The notes beneath the pieces are model-generated. The model was not told the DNA's origin. It ran no database searches and saw nothing but the letters and a program-made list of their open reading frames with translations. Source: Auanema rhodensis (Eukaryota; Nematoda; Chromadorea; Rhabditida; Rhabditidae). Taken from it: a stretch of DNA of 30,000 nucleotides. Below are positions 21,301-30,000 of this stretch, one piece after another. Location: NCBI GenBank assembly GCA_964057225.1, contig OZ059895.1:16858688-16888687 (forward strand), given 5' to 3'. Position 1 is the stretch's first letter. Each line of letters begins with the position of its first letter. A program made the translations under genes and the position numbers.

Positions 21301-21901
21301 CATTAGAAACTTAATTAATCAATTAAAGAATAACTAGAAGACGAATTGTCTGTCCTTCGATATGATGAACGTTGATGTCTCAGACATATGGCTCAAAATT
21401 GAATGTTGAGAAGTGAAATGCTTAAATTGGCCAAGAACATAGCAGGTTCATAATAGAAAAGATAGTCGAGAGTTTTGAAAGGGATAGAGAAGGGTAGGTG
21501 TAGGGTGATAGTGTATGAATAAGATGAAACAGAGCTTCTTCTTCAGAAGGAGAAGCAACTTTATGAACTTCATCGAAAGTATCAACATCTTCTTTTTCTT
21601 TGTTTAACAACGAATTACCTACAAAAGTGGAATGGAAATGAAAACGTTTATGAGTAACAACCTCATTCATAGTTCAATCTGAGCATTTTCATCACAAAAT
21701 TCTATTAAACTATTTCAGTCTGAAGGGATTTGTTGAGTGTAATTTAAGGATAATACTACAATCTTTCTAAAAATCTTCTTGTTATATCATCATACGATAT
21801 GACTGTGTCTAGTATGTGAGTACAAGATAGAAGAAGGCAGAGTTAGATGAGAATAGGTTAATACTCCTACAAGTTCAAGAAAATTCGATGAAAAACGGAC
21901 T

Positions 21902-21918
21902 AACTATACGATATAGTT
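21902..21918. repeat. 17-bp inverted repeat AACTATACGATATAGTT
   Basis: Seven-base arms around CGA. It has the same total length as the copies at 9883 and 16475. Confidence 0.7.
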
Positions 21919-22037
21919 CATGTAATTTCTTTTCAAAAATAGTATGTAACATAATGTTATTTCTTGGTCTCACTATATAATTTTCTTGCAAATTCTAACA
22001 AAATATTCATCGCTTAACTAGAGAGCATCAACCTCTT

Positions 22038-22050
22038 CCTTCTCTCTTTA

Positions 22051-22089
<39 letters not shown>

Positions 22090-22113
22090 ATTTCTCTCTC
22101 TCTCTTTCTCTTT
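22038..22113. repeat. (CT)n
   Basis: About 75 bp of CT with TTT and A interruptions. Confidence 0.93.
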
Positions 22114-23239
22114 AATTCTATCTATTTATATATCCATCTAATGCTTCAACTCTTCGCCAAAACTTTCGTAATCATTCCTGTCTCTAAACGAAATTTTTCT
22201 TTTCTCCATAATGGCACGCAAATTGGGTGAAGAAGTGTGAAAAAGACGTTTATTTAGATTACGTTAACCATTCCCTTTAGCATCCAAATTGAACTTAACT
22301 CTCTCTTTTTTTCATTTTTTTTACCATTTCGATAAGTAAGTAAGCTACAGAAGACGAATAATACGACGACGACGACGACGATGCCATGAGGATGATGATG
22401 ACGATGTTCTAACTGATGAACAAATTTGGCAGAAACAACTTGATTTTGCACCAAAAACATAATTACATTTTCAAGCAATGCAAAAGAATTTAATAACTGT
22501 TATATGATATTGAAATTCATCAATACATCATTAATCCGCTTGTTAACCATACTTAACAAAGCTGAAACTTAAAGCATTAAGCTTTGCAGAGTTTAGACCT
22601 TGACACATACTCCTGCCTCATTTCTCTTCTGTATGGTGTTATGAAATCTTGTTTTTCTCATCAAAATTTCTTTTGAATTTACTTCTTCAACTAAGTTTCA
22701 CATATTACTATGCTTCTCCTTCTCCTCCTCATCATCATCATCATCATCCTCCCACTACGTCATTCTCTTAGATTCACGAATTAGATTCTTGATTTCTCAA
22801 GTGGATGAAAAGTCAATTTCTTTGATGAAATGTGCACAAGCTTCTCATAAAGGCTTTTACTTATACATCCAAACATGAAACCAATGCTTATTCGCTAAAA
22901 GAGAAATAGAGAGAGATAGAGAGAGAGAAACTAGTCCTTCTCATGGTATTAGCCTGTCAAAGGTTGTAAGTCATATCTTCTTGTTTGGCTGTTTGTTTGA
23001 AGATTTTCTATTCAAATTCAAAATCTTACTTCATTCTTTTTTTCTCTGGAATTTGATGAAATTAGCTATGTCTTAGAATGAGATAATATATAGTTAATAT
23101 AGTATATAAATACATAAATATAACTATATATATATAAACTAATCACATAATAAAATATATTATAAAGATATCAGTATTATATAATAATAATTCTAATTAA
23201 TAACAAAAACTCCAGAAGAGGTTGAAAGCTAAGCTCTCC

Positions 23240-23240
<1 letters not shown>
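22114..23240. other. Non-coding stretch with CGA/GAT and ATC triplets
   Basis: (CGA)n at 22364-22380 followed by GATGATGATG, ATC run 22729-22748, short GA near 22904-22928, and AT-rich self-complementary sequence at 23083-23170. No gene is supportable. Confidence 0.55.

Positions 23241-23313
<73 letters not shown>
23241..23313. repeat. 73-bp pure (GA)n
   Basis: One of the two longest uninterrupted dinucleotide arrays in the window. Confidence 0.96.
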
Positions 23314-23316
<3 letters not shown>

Positions 23317-24440
23317 ACAAGTAGCAGGCTATAAACAGAAATACAGCCTATTAATACTTATAAGATAGATTTATAAAAAAGATTTTCATCTAATCATCTC
23401 CGTTTAGGATTAAACATCTTTCACGCCATACATCATTAAAGTAAATTGTCTATATTATAATAATAATAATCAAAAGAAAAGACAATAAAAATTAATTTTT
23501 TTAAAGCTTTTTTCTAAAACTTAAAAACTTAATTGAAACATAATATATAGAAAATGTGTAAAATTCATTTTTATATCAATTTTAAAAGCTAATAATAATG
23601 AAACGTTAAGCTCATAATAAACATTCATCACGAGGAAACAGGTAAAAATAAGATTACGGTAATATTTTCCGTGAATGATTACGGTAATTGGGTAAAAAGA
23701 CACGGGAAGCATATATGCACAAATACATAAATAGCATAAATATTTGAGTGAAAAAAGTCCGTAATCATAAAGAAAGTCCGAAAAATTATAAAACTTTAAA
23801 ACTTGAAGAGCATTAATCAACTTATTTTCTTTAAATCAAAACATTTTTTAAATGAAGTTACTTTTTGTATTTTATAGAAAAATGAATTCATCACATGGCA
23901 TCATACATATGATGTAAATGAAATGGAAAAATGAACAAAATGTTTAGAAGTTTGTCAAGTTGGAATTAAATTTCTAATAGACAAATTATTGAAACTTATA
24001 AACTTACTTCAGAACTAATCCAACAAACTAGCACAGATACAGCTTCTCCCCGTTGATGACTCTCCCGTATATTCTTCAAATTGTATCTTCAAACGACTTC
24101 CGTTTCTGCTTCTTATTGTTCTTCTTCTTTGTAATTAGTCTCTCTGTTTTTTCCCTTTTTCTTACTCTCTCTCTCTGTATTTCGATTACCGAAATTTACA
24201 AAAGAGAGAGAGAAAAAGAGAGATAGACAGAGAGATTTTAAAAATTAACAAGCTGACAAGTAATACAGCTTCTGATACTTCGCCTCGTTGGATCACGATC
24301 AATCGTGAACCACGAGTTCCTCTGGAACTGAAACAATATATATAAATATTATAATTATTCTATATTATTACATATAAATAAGATAACTGATATATGATAT
24401 AGTTAAAGATAATGATCTATGTCATTTCAAGTTAATAAGG
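23314..24440. other. AT-rich non-coding stretch with duplicated GATTACGGTAAT
   Basis: It carries two GATTACGGTAAT copies (23652-23663, 23677-23688), an inverted repeat TCACGAT/ATCGTGA (24293-24308) and a minus-strand GTAAGTT donor-like word at 24001-24007. No exon could be paired with that donor. Confidence 0.5.
23652..23688. promoter_or_regulatory. Two GATTACGGTAAT elements 25 bp apart
   Basis: Identical 12-mers start at 23652 and 23677, with a partial inverted match (TTTTCCGTGAAT) between them. Each holds ATTA and TAAT cores facing each other. The role is unknown, possibly homeodomain binding. Confidence 0.35.
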
Positions 24441-24451
24441 AAAACACATTA

Positions 24452-24452
24452 A

Positions 24453-24484
<32 letters not shown>

Positions 24485-24487
24485 GGG
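24452..24487. repeat. (GA)n with G6 end
   Basis: Interrupted GA ending in a G run. Confidence 0.9.
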
Positions 24488-25828
24488 GGAAAGGCATAGA
24501 AAACAAGGCAAACTTTATCTACAAAATAATTAATTTATAAAATTAAGCAAAGAAAAAGAATTGAGAGATGAGAGAGAGAGCAGGGTGAGAGAGAAAACGA
24601 GACAGAAAGAAGTACAAGTAAATCTTAAATTATTTCGAAAAATTTCAAAATTTTATAAATTTAATTTTTTTAAAAATTCAAAAATTGTAAATCACTTGAG
24701 ATAAAATGATTAAAGTTTGTAAAGCATGCTCTTAACCAATCAAGATAATTCGCAATATCATCTTTCTTTTGAATATTCAACTGATTTGGCTTGATTGCAA
24801 CAAAAAAAATAAAGAAGATGATTAGAAAAATAGAAAACTAATTATAAAATTATAAATTAGTAAATAAATAAGAGAAAAAAAAGATTAGAATGATATGAAC
24901 AGGTGATTGTTGTTGGATAGGCTGGCAGGCATAGACAGACTGGGTGGCTTAGATGCAACATGGGATATGAGCTATGAGATGGTCAACTCTTTTGATGATA
25001 ATCTTTGAAGATGAAAATGTTTTTAGAACTAAATGAGATAATAATTCAGAAAAATATTCATAATTTGGCAGACGGCGAAGAAAAAACAAAAGAAATTAAA
25101 GATTATCTTTAAAAAAATAAATTTTTCAATCAAGTTTTTACGTTAAAAAATGAGTTTAATGCGTTTAATTGAATAGAAAAATGTGATGAAAATATATATT
25201 TATATTTATAAAAATAGAAAATATAAGAATAACTTTAAAGAATAAGATTAAGAAAGTGACAGAGAGAGAGAGAGAGAAAGGGAGCAGAGAGAAAGAGAGA
25301 GATAAATAGAGAAGAGATATAAATTGCCTGAGGGTGATTCAAAAAAGAAATAACTTAATAAACACATAATTAATTATAAATAATAATAATAAAAATAATT
25401 GTCAAATGAAAGAAATTTGGAATGAAATGTAAAAGGAAATGTGATTATTAGAAAAGAACGACAAGGATCAAGAGAATATCGTTGACTATAAAGTACAAAA
25501 ATCAATTTGATTTATGAATCATTTTGAAGTTGAAATATGGATTTGGAAACTTGGCATGAAACTCTAAACTCTTGTAAACTTCAATTTCCTGATGAATGTG
25601 CTGTTGTATCTGCCTTTTCTCATTCTGTCTATATACCTCTTCATCTCTTGTTCTAGGAGATGCTGATCATCCTTCTTCTATCTTTATTTGTGTGAATAGT
25701 TTTGAGAAAGAAATAAAGAGTCACGATCACTAATTGCAGGAATAATTAAATTAATTTTCTCAACAAGACTTTAAGAACTCTTTGTTTTATTTTTTTTTTC
25801 AATTCACTCGATGCTGTATTATTTTATT

Positions 25829-25832
<4 letters not shown>
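24488..25832. other. AT-rich non-coding stretch
   Basis: Interrupted GA at about 25260-25310 and runs of A-rich sequence. No recognisable gene, RNA or mobile element. Confidence 0.55.

Positions 25833-25880
<48 letters not shown>
25833..25880. repeat. (GA)n, about 48 bp
   Basis: Pure AG array. Confidence 0.94.
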
Positions 25881-25884
<4 letters not shown>

Positions 25885-26586
25885 CTGAGATCTCATACAG
25901 TTAGCAAAAACTTGCAAAACTGACCAGCTCAAAATCATAGCATGTGGTTGACTCTCTTGCTGTCACTCCCTCATTCACGCTCTGTCTCGGTAGATTATAC
26001 ATATAAATAATCTATAGAGTTAAAAACATGATGATGTTTATCAGAAATTTCCTATATAGTTTACCAGAATTCATCTCTTCTTCCTCTTTTTTTCCTGCTC
26101 CTCCTTCTCGTCATTGCTCTCCCACATCAGTTAGTAATGAAGCTCTTACTCTCGTGTTACTACTATTGCTACTACAAGGTCTGACTCAGCTTCTGCGCCT
26201 TCTGATTCCTTCCTCTATCTTCATTTTTTTTAATTCCCTCCCTCTCACACCCTTCCCTCTCTCTCTTTCTCTCTTTCTTTTTCCGTTTTCTTTTCTCTCC
26301 AAAAATAAAAATCGTTCAATTAATAGCAATTAGTAGCGCTAGTATCTGAGCAAAAGGCATGTCTTTTCCTCATCAAATTAGGAAATTGGAAAAGCCAGTA
26401 AAGCAAAAAGTCTAATCAAACCATTGTTCTGGATGAAACAATCATATATTATACTCAATTAGGTAATGTATAACTTAATTATATACTTTTTATCTTATCG
26501 TATAATGAAATATTATTATTTCATTAATGTTCGGAGAAATAAATGAAAAATCAGCTAGTAAAGGCAGCGTAACAGCTTATCGTTTT
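25881..26586. other. Pyrimidine-rich then AT-rich non-coding stretch
   Basis: CT/TTC-rich + strand sequence (26065-26290) yields an open frame of Ser/Leu/Pro composition starting at an ATG at 26028. It is low-complexity and I do not call it. Confidence 0.5.
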
Positions 26587-26628
26587 CATGCTCTTTCTCT
26601 CTTTCTCTCCCTCCCTCCCTCTATCTCC

Positions 26629-26722
<94 letters not shown>
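26587..26722. repeat. 136-bp polypyrimidine tract with (CT)45
   Basis: A 90-bp pure CT array (26632-26721) is preceded by CCCT units, with one purine at 26622. This is the longest pure dinucleotide array here. Confidence 0.96.
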
Positions 26723-26725
<3 letters not shown>

Positions 26726-28410
26726 TCTAATAGGTCCAGCTACTGATTAAATAGGCTCCAACTTCAAAAAGCTTTACATAGTAAGCGGGTAGTGAGTCAG
26801 TCAGAAAATTATCAAAAAAAAAGATGAAAATAAGAAAAGTTGAAAGAAGTTAAAGAATTATATCACCGGAGCTTTTCAAAGAAAAAGCTTATTGATTTCA
26901 ATAAATTTGAACAAAAAATCAAAGAACTTTGATAAGTTAAAGCAATTAACATCATATCTCTGAGAATAATGAACATCATTATGTCATATTTAATAAGAAA
27001 TATTACTATTTAGTAGCATCATATTCATATTTTTGATGAAAAATATGAAAAAATTGATGAAAATGTTATGAAATACGGTTTTTTGGCTGAAAAAATGGGC
27101 TGAAATATAGAAGAAATCAAGAGCGTAGAGACAAATATGTCATAAAGCAGGAGAGTAACAACTGCTAATTTCAGTGATAATGAAACGGAAATTAGAATAT
27201 TGCCGCAGGCATGGTAAGCTAGAGAGCTGACAATGATATGTACCCTGAGGCAAGTTAGACAGAATATGAGAGAGAGAGAAAGAGAAAAAGAGAGAGTACG
27301 TTAGAAATATAATTTAGTTAATCCATAAATACAGATGAACAATCAGAAGGTCAATATACAATGGGAAGCAGCTTCACAACAAGATTTCCATGTCAAAGAC
27401 AACCAAAAAGGTTGTAAGCTTATAACTCTAACTTACTCTTTGAAAATCTCTCTTCCTCTCTTTCTTGCTATTCGTCGTCTCTATTTCGCTAAATTGCTTA
27501 GTTCGAGGTCAGATGATTCCTTATCACACTGAAGCATCATGTTCCGGCATATTCACAGAATGTTTCTCGAAATCTGCGGTAATCTCTTTTTAGCTTAAAT
27601 CCATGGAATTGATTTTTGTATCAACTTAACTAAGATTATGTACTAAGTGAATTCATGCTCTTGCACTTCTGATTTCATGAAGTCTTTTTCGATCTCTACT
27701 ACTTTCTCTCTATTCCTCCCTCTCTTATATTTGCCTACTCTTTCATTATCTCTCTTTCTCTCTGCTACCTGTCTCTCCATATGTTAGTCCATTATTCAAT
27801 CTCTTGACTCAATATCCTTTTATTCTGGCTAATAAACCGTTAATTAGTCCTTCCACGATATTCTAAATTAAATTGAAAATCAGAAAAGAGACTCAGTTGA
27901 ATGGAACGGGAGAGGCCAGTTTGAGGCAGGGTGGTATGTCAGACGTGCATGTAGACATGTATGCATCTCTGAAGTCGTACGACACGAGATAGAAGACGTT
28001 AAGATAAAAGAAATGTGAAAGCAGATGAGTACAAGCATCATGAACTTAAGCATTTCCCTATCGTTGACCGCTCCATCTTCGCTTATTCATATCTCACAAA
28101 TGAAACTCACAAATTCAATAAAGATTGATAGGTGCTAATGTCTCATGAATTGAATATGTGATCATTTGAATGACTGATGCTCAAACAGATTGTTGTTGTC
28201 GTTCAATGTGTTAGTTGTCTCGTTTGTTTCATTTCACAAATCATCAAGAATAAGATTAACTATGAATTGAAGCTTTCTGTATATCAATAGTCCTTTAATT
28301 TTTAATTATTTATATTGTATAATTAGTTATTTAAACTTTCATTATGCAACATATGCAGCCGTTTTTTCTTTCGTTTTTGCTTGCACATCATGATTTCTCT
28401 TCTACTATTC
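26723..28410. other. Non-coding stretch, few repeats
   Basis: Mostly unique AT-rich sequence with short GA (27270-27297) and CT-rich patches (27700-27780). A + strand frame at 27335-27532 is not recognisable. Nothing is supportable. Confidence 0.5.
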
Positions 28411-28414
28411 AATT

Positions 28415-28498
28415 GGTTCTCTCTCTCTCTTTCTCTCTCTTCTTTACCCCTCTCTCTCTCTCCCTCTCCTTCTCCCCTCTCTCTCTCTCTCTCCTTCT

Positions 28499-28533
<35 letters not shown>
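28415..28533. repeat. Interrupted (CT)n with CCCC units
   Basis: About 120 bp of pyrimidine-rich CT. A near-duplicate unit (CTCCTTCTCCCC plus CT run) occurs twice, at about 28465 and 28491, indicating local tandem duplication. Confidence 0.93.
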
Positions 28534-28534
<1 letters not shown>

Positions 28535-28624
28535 CGTTTCCTTTTGAAAAATTGCTGTTTAATTATGAATTATAATCTCTTGGTATGCTCACATAGCTCT
28601 TGCAAACAGCTCAAAAAAGTGCAT

Positions 28625-28678
28625 GCCACGTGATTAATATACAGGTTGACACCGTGTTCACGTGAACTATCACGTACA
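28625..28678. promoter_or_regulatory. ACGT cluster with two CACGTG sites
   Basis: CACGTG at 28627-28632, the 12-bp palindrome GTTCACGTGAAC at 28656-28667, and CACGTA at 28671-28676. Three sites in about 50 bp of non-repetitive sequence make this the best E-box cluster in the window. Confidence 0.45.
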
Positions 28679-28778
28679 TCGAAATTCATTTTAGCTTAAT
28701 CAAGTGGATGTGATTGGTTGCATACTATACTACTTTATATAAAATACTGTATAATAGATTAAAAAGTAAAAAAACAAA

Positions 28779-28820
28779 CATAGAGAGAGAGAGAGAGAGA
28801 GAGATAGAGAGAGAGAGACT
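28779..28820. repeat. (GA)n
   Basis: GA array with a GATA interruption. It is an inverted partner of the CT array ending at 28533. Confidence 0.93.
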
Positions 28821-29760
28821 GAGAGAAAACGAGAAAGAGCATATATAGTTATACAAGATATATATATATAAGCTATAACAAGATATAGAATCACGGTTGA
28901 AAGGCATAATATCCAAAAATCTTAATTATATCCTTCAATACGGTTATTACAGAATATATATTGAAATACATAAATAGATAGACAAATAGATAATATATAA
29001 TATAAATATGTGTCACATAGTACTCAATTTACTTCAATCTCATTTATCAATTTGGATATTTAATCAATTTCTACGATATAGTCATTTGAATTGAGAAACA
29101 AGAAGAAGAAAAAATATCTGAATATATTATATAAACTATACAATTAGTTAGTTAGCTATATATACATATAGATAATGCTATTCATCTACTGTTCAAGCTA
29201 TATTCAGATATACATGTACATACATAGTATAGTTAAATCATTAACTATATATATATATATATTAGAAAATAAAGAAAAAACTCTTAAAAGATAAAATGAT
29301 AAATCATATATGAGAATTAAGGATAAGGATACATATACTTTAACTTATAAATAACTATTTCTTATAATTATTCAATTATTATGTTTAGTTTATAAGAGAA
29401 TTAAAACAAAAAAATGAAATTGAAGTTGTTAGAAGGGGAAAGGTGAAACGAAGACAAGCTGAATGAGATAGATGATGTGCTCATCATCTTCCAGTTTCAG
29501 TACATTTCAATGTTATTACATCAAAACACAAAGAAGAATCAAAGAAATTATGAGTATGTATATGTGTTAATTTCCAATTTTTTAATAGTTATCATATTAA
29601 AATTATAAATTAAATAGTTAATTCTAATTAAAAATGAAATAAATTATGAAAATAAATAATTTATAAGAGAGAAATAAGAAGCGAAACATGTATATAGTTA
29701 TATGTATGTAGTATATACATAAAGAAATTCTCATTTACGTATTGTTTAAAGAAAAAAAAG

Positions 29761-29762
<2 letters not shown>
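28821..29762. other. Strongly AT-rich non-coding stretch
   Basis: Many TATA/ATAT runs and TATAGTTA words, including TATAGTTAA-ATCA-TTAACTATA at 29228-29249. No gene is supportable. Confidence 0.6.
29228..29249. repeat. 22-bp inverted repeat TATAGTTAA/TTAACTATA
   Basis: Nine-base perfect arms, four-base loop ATCA. It has the opposite polarity to the AACTAT...ATAGTT copies. Confidence 0.75.

Positions 29763-29808
<46 letters not shown>
29763..29808. repeat. (GA)n, about 46 bp
   Basis: Pure AG array. Confidence 0.95.
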
Positions 29809-29813
<5 letters not shown>

Positions 29814-30000
29814 AAATATATAGTTAACTGAATATTGTCAGTGACAGTAGTTAGAGAGAGCTGAATACTAGAATGAGCAATACTAATAGATGCACAGGGA
29901 ATATGGTTGCCGAACTGTAGATGTGAAGCAGCATAAGGCTCGTTAAGCCTTAAGTTTTGAACAACTGAAATTTGATATTAGTAAAAAGTGTTTAAGACAC

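Noticed and set aside
24001-24060. Good minus-strand donor word GTAAGTTTA with sequence resembling a 5' exon end
   Set aside because: The frame needed to join the known exon contains a stop. It could only be untranslated, and a word this short occurs by chance in 30 kb.

Overview
The window is eukaryotic, AT-rich (roughly two thirds A+T by eye) and crowded with (GA)n/(CT)n microsatellites. It most resembles a nematode chromosome. The only gene I can support runs on the minus strand at the left end. It has small coding exons (73-196 bp), mostly short introns (53-334 bp) and acceptors that mostly end in TTTCAG or a close variant, which is nematode-like. The exact species or clade cannot be named from this sequence.

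At 370-2400 (minus strand), eight consecutive exons join in one open frame of 315 complete codons. They encode an internal part of a giant zinc-finger homeobox protein, the ZFH-2 / ZFHX3 (ATBF1) / ZFHX4 family. The segment holds the conserved [11 protein letters not shown] finger, the [17 protein letters not shown] spacer, the [17 protein letters not shown] finger, a degenerate finger, and the [17 protein letters not shown] finger. Neither the protein's start nor its homeodomains are in the window. The C-terminal exons lie to the left of position 1. The preceding exon, if it is in the window at all, could not be identified.

The remaining 27.6 kb (2401-30000) contains no gene I can support. 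It is either a very large 5' intron plus promoter region of the same gene, or gene-free upstream DNA. It is built from simple repeats. Between about 4.3 and 20 kb most arrays read GA on the + strand, so they would be CU tracts in a minus-strand transcript. The CT-on-+ arrays cluster at 3.1-3.5, 5.5, 22.0, 26.6 and 28.4 kb, giving several inverted GA/CT pairs. GAT/CAT/GAC triplet runs, AT-rich palindromes and long G or C homopolymers are interspersed.

Several things stand out against that background. Islands of richer, non-repetitive sequence lie at about 7.5-7.9, 9.58-9.8, 10.9 and 11.64-12.0 kb; two of them contain a perfect TGACGTCA CRE. Clusters of ACGT/CACGTG elements lie near 2.9, 13.2, 19.1, 20.7 and 28.65 kb. 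Small inverted repeats of the form AACTAT...ATAGTT recur through the window. A 12-mer, GATTACGGTAAT, occurs three times. Self-complementary or paired elements sit inside three of the short zfh-2 introns. None of these is proven functional, but they are the best candidates for regulatory or mobile-remnant structure here.
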